Below are positions 41,884-54,269 of a stretch of DNA of 64,000 bases, piece after piece. Source of the DNA: Cadophora sp. MPI-SDFR-AT-0126 (lineage: Eukaryota > Ascomycota > Leotiomycetes > Helotiales > Ploettnerulaceae). The notes below the pieces were generated by a model, which saw only the letters and a list, made by a program, of their open reading frames with translations, was not told the DNA's origin and ran no database searches. The stretch spans positions 3,596,001-3,660,000 of the forward strand of contig JAGMVK010000002.1 of the NCBI GenBank assembly GCA_020747065.1, given 5' to 3'. The position numbers and the translations under genes were made by a program. Numbering within the stretch: the first letter of the stretch is position 1; each line of letters starts with the position of its first letter.

Positions 41884-42201
41884 GACTATAACCTCAAAGG
41901 TCGATATGTCTGAACACGGTTTGGAAACACACGACTGATTGCTATGTACATACAGTTCCTGCCCTGATCGCGAATTAAGAGCGGTCGATCTCCATCCTCA
42001 TTGACATCCAAATTCGACCGTTCTGAAAACTTCTCACGACATTACGCCCAAAGTCAGGATTTCTTAGAGCTATCCTTCAGCAGGCCCAGAGACATCAGCA
42101 AGCCTTTCTCGATACTGTACTGCGAATCTCGACCTATCAACCTCTTCATTGAGAACACCATTCTCCTCCAACTTCTGTACGCCTTATCCTCAGCGTCTGC
42201 C
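41884..42201. other. Short convergent gap
   Basis: No feature supported. Confidence 0.3.
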
Positions 42202-43140
42202 TCAAATCTTAAGAAAGCGCAGTCTCTCATCTCGGTCGTCACTTGACAAGTGAAGCGACATGATTGGAGTGGTTATCGTCCCTGACCATAGTGCTCTGTG
42301 GACGCACTGCCAGAAGTCGAGGTCTGTTGACCACTTCTGCCAATTGTACATGTGACTGCCGTGCGCAAACCGTCGATCCAGAGCCATGAGTCGCTTGAGC
42401 ACGTGGTCAAAGTTACGCGTTGCGAAGATTGTTCGGATTGGCTCTAGGTTGGGGGTCAGGGTGTCGAATGGGGCATGCGGCGTGCGGTGCAGACTGCTGG
42501 CAACAATCCAGTGCGCCAGCGGGTGGTGTTGCTGCTTTAGTGCCTACACTCGTTAGCATTTCACTTCGGCAGATCCGTGTCTACTCACTTTCTCGACCTC
42601 AACATAAATCTCTTGAACCTTGGGGTGATCTTGATACGCCCTACGAAGGCTGTCGCGCACACCGCACACAGCACTCAATAGACTATCGAGAGAGGGCGCT
42701 CTCGTTCTGTATTCCAGGGCAAACTTCACAAAGTCGGAGAAGGGGATTCGGAAGATCGCCTGACATACGGTCGCGTGGAATTCGGCCGCAATTTCTGAAG
42801 GGATTCCTTCGAGTGGTGGTTGCCAGTTCCAGTTCTATGGAGCCTTGCCACACCCTGGTGGCATTCGGAGCACCTGCCAGAGTTTATTGGCCTTGAAACC
42901 GACTGTCAAAGCTTGGGGGTCCATACGTTGGTCTCCGTAGCGGTCCTGATATCCGCAATTAAGAGCAAAGAGCGTATCGAGATCGGGACGTTTCTTCAAG
43001 CAGCCCACCAGAACGGTTTCGTCCACGACAGGAATAAGCGAGCAGACGACTTCCACTTCCCACGTGTTTCCAGTCGCTAATGTTCGTTGAGCTTCTACCT
43101 CCCACCACCTTGTTTCAACATGAGAGGATCCCGATCCCAT
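42202..43140 (-). CDS. Hypothetical protein, three exons, unrecognised family
   Basis: Exons 43140-42874, 42834-42589 and 42543-42202 are all phase-consistent and give 284 residues. The start is the ATG of MGSGSSHVETRWWEVEAQRT; the open frame five codons further upstream uses no ATG. Later segments are VVDETVLVGCLKKRPDLDTL, GIPSEIAAEFHATVCQAIF, LLSAVCGVRDSLRRAYQDHP, QQHHPLAHWIVASSLHRTPH and MYNWQKWSTDLDFWQC. No signal peptide, membrane segment or motif I can name. The first intron is only 39 nt. Consistent phase over three exons and protein-like sequence make it a likely real gene of unknown function. Confidence 0.6.
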
Positions 43141-46100
43141 ATTGGCGAAGGACAATCACGAATTAGATCCGGCAAGCGAGAATATATGGGTTTCCTGCCC
43201 AGGTAATCGATACTGGAGGAGCAAGAGGTATGGAGGATGGGTGATGAGGATTGGTGGCAGGAGTGGTGATGAAAGAGGACAGTTGGTGAACAGAGAAGGC
43301 AGACCAGGCTCTCTTATACATCATTGATTCCTCGAAGCTCGCCTCCCCTGAATGGATTCGTATCTGCACAACGGAATAGGTCCCCCGAGAGCTGAGGTAG
43401 TATGCCTTGTCGACATGATCCTGCATCAAGACCTTACAAGGGAAACAGTGGATTCCTTGGACACGCGATTACCCTGCACCACCTGTAGAAGATGCTTCAA
43501 CCGCTGCACACGGTACTCCGCTTATGCATCTGGTTCTAGTGCATGGCGGCCAATTCTGCCTTGACCTAGGTCATGATCTCAGCTGTTGTTAGCTGTGGTT
43601 CGCGTCATTGAGCTACGATCGGACATCCCCCTTTAGCATTGAGACATATAAATCACTGCAGGGAGTTAATTCAATTATCAAGTGATAAGCAAAGCAATAG
43701 ATCTGTTATTTATGTTGTCTGCGACATTTCGAATTCGCGAGCCTAGAAAGGGGTACATGTGACCAACAAAGGAATCAAGCGATCCCTTTCATGGCACTTG
43801 CAATTCTAGCATATCACCGAATGGAGATCGATGCCGGCGAGTGTCTACATTTGCATGGGTTTCTGTCATAAGCCTTTGTCACTGCGTTCGAAATGACCTA
43901 GAGGTGGAGACTTCCAATCGGCCACCGCTGTTGAACCTTTCCAGGCTGTTGCCCACCTTCATAACTCTGGCAGCTGACCAAGTGGGCGGTGCTGCATGGA
44001 GGATATATACAGGCCAGCCGAACCCCGAGGAGTTAGCTTTCCTAGTGTGAGGGTCTAGTCATGGATAATGAAGCCTGTGGCGATACCAGAGACTCCCGCT
44101 GATCGTCCTTCCGTGGATACAGCGCTTCCAGAGCTGCTACCTCGAGTCTACTGGAACGGCGACGGCAGAGCGTTCTGCATGGGATCACACAAGTCACGAA
44201 TGCTATATCTGCTGCTCCATCAGAGGATGGACTCGCTATTGAACGGCTATGGTGGGGTTCTTAAGAATTGCTGTAATGCAGCAGAGGGTTTCAGGTCCTG
44301 TGCTGCGCCGACAGCGCCGATTATTCGCCTGGGCGCGAATGCAAGCACATCAAGAGCATGAGCTAGAGGATGGAAGTCATGCGGTGCAGTTGGGCCTCCT
44401 GGGTGGTTTGCACCAATGCCCTCGCAAGCAAGTACCTGAGAAATGTTCTTTGCTAACTACTGCACCCACTCTGTCTCTCGATCAAGGCGGTCCTATCGAA
44501 TTTCTCCGCCTTTACGCCAGTCAACTCCTTGGGCCAAGATCCAAGTAGAGGCAGCCAACAGGCTTTGGTGGCGATAGCCAGCCTATCGCATCTGGGGCCA
44601 CTTTCTAAGTCGGTTTACAGCCGTCCATGAGAGAGTTTATTCCAAAACACCAACACCACCAATTTGTGGTCCTCGGTGCCGAAGTCCTTTGTTAGATACA
44701 GCATCAGTCGACGTCTGCCCTGGGGAGCACAAAAAGCTGGTAGCGAGCCTCAAATGGGAGTTCACGTGATCACATGCACTTGGATAAAATTATTGCGGAC
44801 TGTCACTTTCACGATGCCCTTGGTTGCACATTTCCATGCCTTCGCCATCAAGGGGGGCTTGAGACGGGTCAGCCGGACGCAAATGGGTGGAGGGATAGAG
44901 ATCATCCAACCACCCACCGTGGACCCCAGAATATTCTCAAGCTGATCTCGCACCTGGTCCCTGGCACGATCTGCGCAGCAACAAGTATTCTTAGACTTGC
45001 ATCTCTATATCCACCTCACCCAAAGAGGCACCCGGGCGTGGCTGCAGGAGTCGTCGGCGCTTCCATGAGGATAAGCTGAGGGGCAGAGACGTGCGGCAGG
45101 TGATGCTATGGAACAGGGAGTACGATTGCCGGAGAATGGAGACATGCAGCCACTCCTCACCTGTTGGTCTAATCAAGCGGCGTGAAAGAGGCAGATTCGG
45201 TGGTGGGGGAGGCCAAATTCGACACCTTACTAGCCACTTTCCGCAACAATTGAGGTTGAGGCGACTAGGGAGCACGGAACAGATGGCTATTCCTAGAACG
45301 ACAAGGCAGTCTTCGCACAGGCAATTTCTAGAGGCTGGTGATAAGAAAATTGTGGCAGAGACCAGCTTCCACGTTTAGCGATGTGGATTGAAGGGGGCAC
45401 CACGAGGTGGCTAACCGAGAGCTTGAAAAGGGGCGGTCACGTGGCATCAATGACAAAATATTCTCAAAGCACGGCAGTACTACGGAGAGTTGCCAAGGCA
45501 GACTCGATGTCCTGTGCAACCGCTCCCCTACTCCATTGAGAATGCCCGAAGAGCACCCCATCCGCTTACGGCCACTCCGAGTTTGAGTGCCCACCTGTGT
45601 AGTGTGGACGGGAAGTCCAATAGAGAGAAGGTTCGGATTCTCCCACTACGTAAGCCCACATCTGCGAGTGACTTCATGCATGTCTCTCAAATGAAGTGAA
45701 GGGAGGTGCTAGTCGTTGACCAGGCGTGTTCAGCCCCTACTTACTCCTATCAAGTTGGCTGTCATTCGTTTCGTGCCAGAGATTGTTTGGTCAACGTTGG
45801 GATTGGTTGATGATGCCTTGCATATACGAGATGCCCGGCAATGCCCGCTATACTAGCATCAAAATCCTAATCGGAGAAGTTCAGTGCGTTGGCGTGGCTG
45901 TCGAGATCGACAATGTCATATCAGGGGAAAAGGTGTGGGATCGTCAGCCGGAAGTGAAAGAAGTCTGCAACGAGGGTGGTGTCGCGTGGACGAGGAACGT
46001 GGTGGCCCCGAATTGTGCAGTGTAGGAATGAGCAGGAAAGATCGGGCTCCCCGACACAACTCGCTTGCAGCCATTTCGCAAAGCAGTCAGTCTTTCCAGA

Positions 46101-47160
46101 CCACGGAACAGCGAGAGATATCCAGGCCTCTTTTCCATTCAGATTCTTGACTTACCCTTGATTTGGCTGTGATGCAAAACTTGAGGAATAGTCTGGATTA
46201 TCCGGGCACACTATGAGAACGGAGTAGAAAGGACCTGCGGGACTGCGTAAGGCATCTTTCCTCGATTTTCATCCCCTAAGTCCGTAATGGAGGTAGATTG
46301 CCACAGGAGACTGTTCGGTATTTGGTCTCACAGCTGCGGTGCCTTGGCCAGAGCAAGTGCAAGGATGACGCCAGATCCATTGGCTTATTGAGAGGCTTGA
46401 TGTGCACTTATATCGTACTACTGCAAGGAGATAGATGCGACATAGCCCCGGGTTCAAGACGCTTTCCAGGAGAGACCTCATGTCACACGTCACCTCCTCG
46501 GAGTGTTTTCCCGGTTAGCTCAATCCTGTAGGTGCCTTGGGCGGCAAGGAGGAAAAAAGAAGCGAGAAGAAATGAGGACGGCGACCCAGGCATCAAGGCA
46601 GACTGGGTGGCTCGGATTGGCGATCTGACAGCATAAAAGGTAGCGGTCTCCTGTTCCACGATGCAGTCACTGCTTCCCCGCTCCGTTTTCTTCGTTCTTA
46701 CCTTCATCGACGAGCAGTATGACTTCACCTCTCCTGCAGGAAGCACGTGCCTTGAACGGCGGTTCTTCACCTGAATTCTCTGTCAGGGTAAGAGATTGAT
46801 GACACTCAAAGGCATGTGTTGAGCTGACTGCACAGGATTTTGCACCAGGCACAAATGACAGATACCCCATAGCAGAATCTACCGCCGAATCCCTTGCAGC
46901 GTACGTGCGCGATATTAGCTCAATGTCAAACGTTTTGCTCAACTCATTATTATGGCTGCACTTCAGGATCTTGCACGAGGGGCAGAACAACCTCGCGAGG
47001 AGGTTGACCTTCCGGCACAAGTAGGTTAATGAACCGCGCACTAAACCATCTCAATATTGACCAAGCGATAGGGCTCAGTATCACTGAACAATCATATTAC
47101 GCAGCTACGAGGTTCCTATTTCTCTTCTGCCTCCTTATTGTGTGTTGACGGATTCTAGCT
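43141..47160. other. About 4 kb without a supportable gene
   Basis: Many short ORFs on both strands (longest about 124 codons), none with family motifs or a consistent exon chain. Composition is neither strongly A/T-rich nor repetitive to the eye. It could hold decayed genes or lineage-specific sequence. Confidence 0.4.
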
Positions 47161-47905
47161 GTGACGACCCAGCTCTGTGGACCATTTCGAGGATCCTCGG
47201 ACTGGTCAAATCCAGAACATAAGATTCGTGAGCTTCAGTTTCTTGCTCTAACTAGCACAATTGGTGAGTTTTCTTGCCCTGTTTACGCACCCTATCTCAC
47301 ATTCACTATAGAATATATGGAAACGCAAGAGACAATCTTGAAAGCAAGGCAAGGTAAGTAATGTCGCTTCAGAAGATTGATGAAAACTTACTTAAATCTA
47401 TTCAGAACAAATCAATTTGCTCTATACGGAGAATATGGCGCTTCATGGTTTGCGAGATACATTCCTTGTGATATTCAACATGTAGGCTTACCAGCTACCT
47501 AGAACGGCTCCGCGAATCTAAAAGAGATTGTACGGATGGGGGTAGCCATGTTCTGGAGCTTGGGGAGCGTCTCCGGACTGTAGTTGGTAAGTCCACGTCC
47601 TATGTCATGGTAACACGTGCTCACTCCATATAGAGGAACGTAAATGGTTCCAGACATCTTTAACTCGGTTCGAAATATGAAATATCAATTGAGGGGATAA
47701 AGGCTGAAAATCAACGTCTTCAGAGCGAGCTCAACATTGCACGCGGCTTTTCCAAGAGGGATACCGAATCAGATATGGGAGCTCAGAGCAAGAGGGGCAG
47801 AAACGCTACCATCAAAGCAGCAGCTGGTGATGCAAACGATCCAGACACGGGAAGATCGAGAACGGAAGCGGGCCAGAATTTCTACGGGTCCTCAGTAGTA
47901 CAGTA
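47161..47905 (+). pseudogene. Coiled-coil protein gene, multi-exon, apparently frame-shifted
   Basis: Putative exons with good splice signals: 47161-47261, 47312-47354, 47405 to about 47480, about 47490-47588 and 47634-47905. The first three join in frame to KIRELQFLALTSTIEYMETQETILKARQEQINLLYTEN-type sequence (short quotes: LTSTIEYMETQETILKARQ). Then YLERLRESKRDC...LGERLRTVVEERKWFQTSL and, in a third frame, IKAENQRLQSELNIARGFSK. Heptad-like coiled coil runs throughout, as in bZIP-adjacent or structural proteins. At least two frame changes (near 47485 and 47675) lack introns long enough to explain them, so it is probably a pseudogene or misread. No family is recognised. Confidence 0.4.
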
Positions 47906-48846
47906 GTCAGGTCAGTCACTTGGCGGATTTGGAATCCCAGTGGTATGCGAATTATAGGCAGCAAGAGTTTCCGTGGCGTCTTCATGAGATGCACCTCCTG
48001 GCGCCAGACTCGGAGGAAGTGTTCTTAACAACCAGGCCACAGAGCAGCAAGCATGGGGGTGGGGTACGGTGAGTCCGTAGCCGAGCACAGCCGACTGATG
48101 TTCTGTGGCGGGCTCGCTTATTCGTTGCGGTGTTGATGTTTCAGGAACACCAAAACCTCGCTTCACTGTATACATGTAAACAAATCGTCTAATGGATCAA
48201 TCAACCACGAGGGCAGAAGACATTGTATCTGATAAAGAAACGTCCGCCTAACGAGGAGTCACTGCACGAGCAGCAGGCACCTTCAAGCCAATGCAATTGC
48301 CCAATTCGGCTGGGCAATTACTCTTTTCTCAACGTGACAACTCAAACACAACGTTTTCTGGACTTCGCTTGTTGGAGAACTGTCGGAAAATTGAGCGGCT
48401 TCACTTGGAATCTCGTGGATTACGTTTTGGGCGAAAGTCTGCGGCAATCACGACGCCAAACATGCTCACCGAGCTGAAGCTGTCTTACACGAGTCAGATG
48501 ACCAGACGGAAAGAGCCCAAATAGATGGCCTCAAGTAGAGTTTGAGTTCTTTGCTTTCTGACGAACTTCGCACCTCGCTGCTGATACTGTCCGCATTGTT
48601 TCTGTATTGTAGAGCTTGTCGTGAAGTGATTGTAGCAAGCGGGTACCCTTCGACGGGTAACCCGGTTTCTGCGCCGCCGCGATTGTAAGCGAGCGCTTGG
48701 CGCGGGCCTGTGTCATGCCCGTCTAAGTACCCCGCACCTTCCCCACGAATATTGTTTTTCCATCATACCTCACCTCCTCTGAATCGCCAACGACTACGTG
48801 CGCTGCAACTTAGCTACCTTGCCGCAGAGGGACCAGTATATATACC
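47906..48846. other. No supportable gene
   Basis: Short ORFs only. The segment 48291-48524 reads like part of an LRR/F-box protein (FSGLRLLENCRKIERLHLES) but is isolated. Confidence 0.3.
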
Positions 48847-49029
48847 ATGTCAGCACCGCCTACATTCGCCCTCTTTGAGAACCTCCCTACCGAACTCCAA
48901 ATCAAGATCTGGGGGTTTGCTCTCCCTGGTCCTCGAATGATCCAATGTCATCATTCGAAAGGTTCCGTCTCCTTTAATGATCTTTGCCCCCCGTACGAAG
49001 TACTAAGGGTAATAATAACGGAATTCTAG
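48847..49029 (+). pseudogene. Truncated 2EXR-domain protein start
   Basis: 60 residues beginning MSAPPTFALFENLPTELQIK, then IWGFALPGPRMI, the N-terminal signature of the fungal 2EXR (F-box-like) domain. The frame ends after CPPYEVLRVIITEF with TAG, and no continuing exon was found. A complete protein would be several hundred residues. The sequence just downstream (49036-49130) has an imperfect inverted GTACACCCA/TGGGTGTAC pair, perhaps a small insertion that broke the gene. Confidence 0.55.
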
Positions 49030-49650
49030 GCCGTGCGTACACCCATGTAGTTAAGATTCTTGGCAATGTTGCTTTACATGATTTTCTTAGCACTTCGAAT
49101 ATCATTGGGTGTACCCCTAGTTTAGTACCCCTGTAAAATAGAACCTTCTACTACTATACGTACTCGAATCGTGCACAGACGTAGAATCCGTTATCATTTC
49201 ACCTTGTACAAAGTACCACTCCAAAACGTTATTTTTTAAGTATCATATGACGTCTCATTGCATGTAACCATTTACAGGCTTTTAAGACGTGGTGAGGTGA
49301 GGCTGATGCTGCAGTGCTGTAGCTAGAATGGGTAATTTAGGAACTTGGCAGTGATCGATGGCTTGTTAACGACTATTTTCTTTAGCGAACTTTTCTATAG
49401 AGTTGTGGATCAGCCAAGTCAGAGGTTTGCTAGGTGGATGTTCGATTGGATTATTGCTCCTTGAGTGCTTGGAGTGAAAGTGGTGTTCTTTGGAGAGGAT
49501 GGTGAAAGGTGTAGTTTACGATACAGCTATGTAAAGATGATAAGAACAATTATACTCTGGTAGACCTTAGATATTTCGACGAAGAGGATGCTACAAACTT
49601 TAAATGATTGTATCCCAATATAACAATTCCATGTGCTGCGCCTTCCCATT
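49030..49650. other. Intergenic
   Basis: No gene. Holds the small inverted repeat GTACACCCA (about 49037) / TGGGTGTAC (about 49107), similar to the arm sequence at 1201-1213. Confidence 0.35.
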
Positions 49651-51338
49651 TCAGAACTCAAAAACTTCCTCCTCCACATGAAAAATACCGCCTTCACCAC
49701 CTGCCTTGGCAGCAGCTTTCCTGACAGACTCAATCAGCTTTTTGGGTCCACATACATTCACCGCAGCATCCAAGCCTCTTCTAGTCGCCCTTATATCCTC
49801 AAACCATTTGCTCAAATCTGGTCTGCCACTGACAACCGTGCCGGGTCCATGATATGAGTAAGATTCTTGCATCTCATGAGCTTCCTCATCGGCAATTGAT
49901 CCCACTCTTGTGCTAGCAACAGAGCCGGTGACATAAATAGCGACATCAAAAGTAGTCCTGGAGTCCTGCTTTGTAGCAAGGGAATGGAGGTTCTTCAATT
50001 CCTCTTCGAACCATGCCGCGTGTCGGGGACTCTTGATGACCCAAAGCAAATAAACATGCCAACGATTACAGGCGCCAGTTTCGATAATGAGCTTGTTGCC
50101 TCGTTGGATTATGTGCGAAGCAATAGATATCCCAGGAGTGATACCAATGCCACCAGCAACCAGCACAGTGACTGGATGTATGCCCCACTGAATCGCACCG
50201 ACACCATATGGTCCATCGATTCTCATCCTCAGCAGACTTTGCCTCTCCACCGTCTCACACCTGCTATCACTACCTGTTGACACGCTCTTGATATTGTCCA
50301 TTAACATCTGGACTTTCTTCGTATATCCGCCTAGTCCACGCACAGCGAAAACAGCATCTTCGCCAGGTCCACTAGAAATCGTGAAAGGATGCCAGTTCAA
50401 GAGAGACGAGGTAGGGATCTGGATCCAGGCAATCTGTCCAGGTCTTTTCGTCTTGATGCCTTTGATCTTGAACTTCGTCATATCACCATCATAATGCTTC
50501 ACCTCCGTGACCGTGACGCTTCGAAAGTTGTTGGCGAATCTCATGGCGCGATCGATCGACCAGAGTATCAGACCCGGAAGTAAGAATTCTGGTCCTTTGG
50601 TGGCATGGATGAGAGATCCGGCGACGAAGACCAGGAAGAGGAAGTGTGAGTAGTAGAAGCTCTCGAACCATCTCCTTCGCACGAAATTGAGCGAGGTCAG
50701 GAACATCAGTGCCAGCGCTACCCATGCCAGTGTGCCGACCTGGATCCTGCGACTCGCGAATGCGTCCGCGAGCTGTTGCGTGACGATATCGTGTTGTGTG
50801 TTGAGCGCGAAATGGATTGTTGCATGGATGACGGTCGCTCTGCCAATCCATCGATGGTATTCGAGGAGGACCGTGGATGGGATTCGAAGAAGTTCGAGGA
50901 AGAGATTGTTTCGTGCTGCGGTGAGCAGCGCCAGACCGCCATTCGCAATGGTGAGCCATCCGTACAGTTTGTAGTCGGTTGAGAACTCGTTGCTGTTCCA
51001 TCCCCATAAGATATTTAGAAATGTGAAGACTGCCAGGCGTGCAAGGCCGGGAAGAGCGTGGTGGGTGAGGAACGGGATGTAAGATGGCAGCGTCAGGAGT
51101 CTTTGTGCTGTTGTGTATATCTTCGAGTGACCGCGAGAGACTTTAACAAATGGACGACCTGTATTGAAAGTTAAAACGAGTTTCGATGTTTTGTTTTGTC
51201 TCGTTGTTTACCTCGATTCTTGATAATCAACCAGTAGGACGGGAAATGAATTGCGGACTCGAAAACTAGCATCCCAAAAACACAGAAGAAGTAGGCTCGA
51301 GCCGCCGTATAATGGTCTTCGATGATTGACTGGATCAT
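49651..51338 (-). CDS. Ferric-chelate reductase / NADPH-oxidase-family transmembrane protein
   Basis: Exon 1 is 51338-51212 and exon 2 is 51158-49651, giving about 544 residues. The N-terminal half has several hydrophobic helices; the haem-ligand histidines are in EYHRWIGRATVIHATIHFAL and FYYSHFLFLVFVAGSLIHA. The FAD site is the HPFTISSGP motif (about residue 275). The NAD(P)H region has PYGVGAIQW, VLVAGGIGITPGISIA and near the C-terminus VNVCGPKKLIESVRKAA, with the usual terminal VFEF. This membrane flavocytochrome moves electrons from cytosolic NADPH to Fe(III) or Cu(II) outside the cell. It is shorter than many Fre proteins, lacking a long N-terminal extracellular part and a signal peptide. 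The promoter is shared with the divergent DM13 gene. Confidence 0.9.
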
Positions 51339-52035
51339 GTTGGTAACTTTGTTGTTTTTGTGTAAGAGTCTCTGATATCTTGGAATGATGAGTTGAAAGT
51401 TAATCTATAACTTATACTTCTGAAAAGCAAGTTCGCAGTCATGTTCCAAGAAGCAATGCACAGAGATTCCACAGTATGACCTGAAACTGAGGAATCAGGA
51501 GTGATCCTTTAAATTAAGATTATATTGCGGCTGTCGATAGATTCCAAAATCAATGATATTTCTGGATCTTACACGTTTCGCAGGATTCTGATGATCTTGG
51601 CCGGGATTGGTCGACTAGCCAAGCATTTGTTTGGAATCAAAAAAGTATTTTCAGGGTGCAGCCAACCCCCGCCAAGCCATTGTGCTGTAGCGAGAACAAC
51701 CCCAGTAAGGGATGCACGGCTCGCTTCCTGGGGTAACAATGATGTGGAATCCTTATATCACTCTGTTCCGATTTCAGACTGTACGACAATATACCCGGAA
51801 TGTGTTCTGAAGAATGGGCTAATCATCTCCTAGAACGTGATTTTCGATTCCAATGTGGCCTGCGTACGGTTAGCAAGGTGCAATCGACAGAGAATATATA
51901 AGAGAGCCCATCCTCCACTCTCAAGAATCTCATCAGCATCACCATCAATATCCTCTTCATACATCTCAACAACTCACCATTTTCCATAAGAATATCATTC
52001 AAATTCCAACATATCCCCTCTTCAAATTTTCAACC
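51339..52035. promoter_or_regulatory. Shared promoter of ferric reductase and DM13 gene
   Basis: About 700 bp between divergent starts. A TATATAA near 51897-51901 is followed by a CT/CA-rich leader (51905-52030), a common arrangement for highly expressed fungal genes and here serving the DM13 gene. A metal-regulator GATA-type site could be present but I do not assign one. Confidence 0.5.
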
Positions 52036-52584
52036 ATGTTCAAATCAATAATCTCCCTCGCCCTCACCGTCCTCGCCTCTCTCTCCCACGCTGCAACAAC
52101 CGGCGCCTCAGGCGTGCTCTCCTCCCTCGACGGCGGACTCGGTGGCACTGTGACAGTGACCGACCCAACAACCTTGACCATCACATCCTACACACTGAAA
52201 GACGCATCAGCACCAGCGCTCTACTGGTGGGGAAGCACGGATGGGGTCATCAAGAACGGATTCCGCATCTCCAACGAACAGATCACCAAGGCCGCGACAA
52301 CCAACACTATCACGATCAAGCTGGATGCTGGGAAGACGGCTGCAGACTTTGATACAGTCGGCTTGTGGTGCGAGAGGTTGAATGCAAATTTCGGTCAGGC
52401 TACGCTGAAGGCTGGGAGTGCGAGTGGTAGTGGTATTGAGACGGCGAGTGGAAGTCCCTCTGCGACGAGCGCGGGTGCTTCCGCTGCGACGAGCATGAAG
52501 AGTGGAGCGAAAACGACCTCTTCGTCTGGTTCTGTGCTTGCAGCCTTTGTTGCCGCTGCTGGGTTCGCGGTGCTGTTGGGATGA
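52036..52584 (+). CDS. GPI-anchored DM13-domain protein
   Basis: A single exon of 182 residues. A signal peptide (MFKSIISLALTVLASLSHA) is followed by a DM13 domain (about residues 25-125): GGTVTVTDPTTLTITSYTL, ASAPALYWWGSTDG, NGFRISNEQI, TITIKLDAGKTAADFDTVGL and WCERLNANFGQA. A Ser/Ala/Thr-rich linker (about residues 130-163) and a terminal hydrophobic run VLAAFVAAAGFAVLLG look like a GPI-attachment signal. DM13 is proposed, from animal DOMON/DM13 proteins, to bind a redox cofactor via its conserved Cys; here a Cys is present at WCERL. It is divergent from a ferric reductase, which hints at surface redox or metal uptake work (inference). Confidence 0.87.
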   Translation: MFKSIISLALTVLASLSHAATTGASGVLSSLDGGLGGTVTVTDPTTLTITSYTLKDASAPALYWWGSTDGVIKNGFRISNEQITKAATTNTITIKLDAGKTAADFDTVGLWCERLNANFGQATLKAGSASGSGIETASGSPSATSAGASAATSMKSGAKTTSSSGSVLAAFVAAAGFAVLLG

Positions 52585-54269
52585 GGATTTTTGGACGGCT
52601 TGAGTGGTCGTTGGGAAGGCTTGCGGGGCTTCAGATATGTATCTCATGGTGCGCAGTTTGTTTTGACGGTTGTTTGAGTTGAGCAAATCAGAAAATAGAT
52701 TTTCATACAGAGAATTTGGTGAATTGTCTTGCTGTCCGTTCCAAGTGTGATCTAAATTCCTTGTAGTTTGGAAAACCCAGGCGAAGAGCCAGGGGAGGGC
52801 TCATTGTGAACTATTGTTGACCTAGGACTCTTTAGGCAACAGCAGGCAACAGTCGACAGCAGTGAGGGTATATAGAGGGTAGAGGTGCCAAGTATAAGGG
52901 CCATATGTACCACATATGAGGCCCAAACAGCCTCAATAGTAGATCAAACAGGTGACCTAAACCAGGCCAAATATCACTTGAATTCCAACTGACAGATTGA
53001 TTGATGACTCCTAGAGAGGGGAGAGAAGCTCTCTTTCTGCATCACCTTTTCCCCCAGGGTCGAGAGCCATATCGCACATCCGTTCGAGCACTTCCTTAAC
53101 TGCCATCTTGACAATTATCCTAATAAGTGCGTAATAAGGATGATAAATTTGGTAGAAAAATATTCAAGTGTGGCAGCATTTCTACCTTCACAATTATCTC
53201 AAAAAAGTGCTTTGTGATTAGTAATCATTATATGATACTGCATGCGCATATTATTTGCTCTGATTTGATGTTGATGTGCTCATTGTGGGGGGAGGCTTAT
53301 TAGCATAATTAAAGGGTATGGTTAATATCGATATTAATTCTGTTACGGCGCTGGGCCGGTACCTGGCCAGCTTATCACCTGACAAGGATGAGTCACGGGT
53401 TGCGTCACATGACCGGGTTTCCTGTATATATACACCCTCTCCCTCTCTCTCTCCTTCCATCCTTAGATTTAGATCCTCGTATATAGGCATTCTACTTCTT
53501 TCAGGGCTTCGACCTATTTGCTTAGTATCCCCCCTGAATCCTAAGTATCTGGGCCTTCACAATACTTCTAAACCAATTGCGCTACTAGACGTGCACAACA
53601 ACTTTAGAAGCCAAAGCTCGCTTCTATTGTCCCGGGTACGTGCACTGTGGACCAATTATAAGTATCGGATGGTACCAGCAGAGACTGTGGTTGGCCAATA
53701 AAGTGGGGCCGCACTGACCCTGTACGAATACTTCTGGTGGAAATACCCTAGTTTGCAGGAGTATTCAGCGATAGTAGAGTCTATTCCCCGCCGCATCCCA
53801 CAATTTCGAAGCTGGTCTGAACCCCTTTGTCGCCGCGCTGACATACTCCCTGGATGACTTCTTAACCCTCATTGCTCAGTTCGCCCCACGCTCTACCTCC
53901 GTACATCGATTCAATAATGCAGGGAGTCAGCCAGCGGCACCATTTGACTTTTTGGGTGACAGCTAAGGCTAAACGGTCCACCACGAGGCACATCGCAGGC
54001 CCTTGCCATGAAACATCAACCCGCACTACGATATTTATTCGCATTTCCATCCAAACCTTGGAAGCAAACTTCCGCACCTCCTTTCAATTACTATCCCCCC
54101 AAGATGTTGGCGTTTAACGGAGTAGGGGAAGGATGCTGGGCGAACACGGGATTTCCGGGGAACTATCGTTTTGGCTTTGCAGTGACATTTACAACGGCAG
54201 ATGATTCCTTGGCGAGGCGCATACAAGCCTTGCTAAGCTTTTGGTCGTCCAAATTCAGTGCCCCGCATG
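52585..54269. other. Gene-free region, possibly with an LTR relic
   Basis: Short ORFs only. The sequence from about 53339 (TGTTACGGCGCTGGGCC) has LTR-like features: a TGTTA start, TATATATAC near 53425-53433 and a pyrimidine run. I could not place a matching end or target duplication, so it is not called as an element. Confidence 0.4.

Noticed and set aside
43841..46770. Several 60-124 codon ORFs
   Set aside because: No motif, no coherent exon chain, both strands similar; treated as noncoding.
48531..48716. 61-codon minus ORF (MTQARAKRSLTIAAAQKPGY)
   Set aside because: Short and isolated; resembles no known small protein.
52207..52686. 159-codon minus ORF over the DM13 gene
   Set aside because: Antisense to a clear signal-peptide/DM13/GPI protein.
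53339..53560. Candidate solo LTR starting TGTTACGGCG
   Set aside because: No matching terminus or target duplication could be found.
53318..53701. 127-codon plus ORF
   Set aside because: Covers LTR-like noncoding features (TATATATAC, pyrimidine run); sequence is not protein-like.
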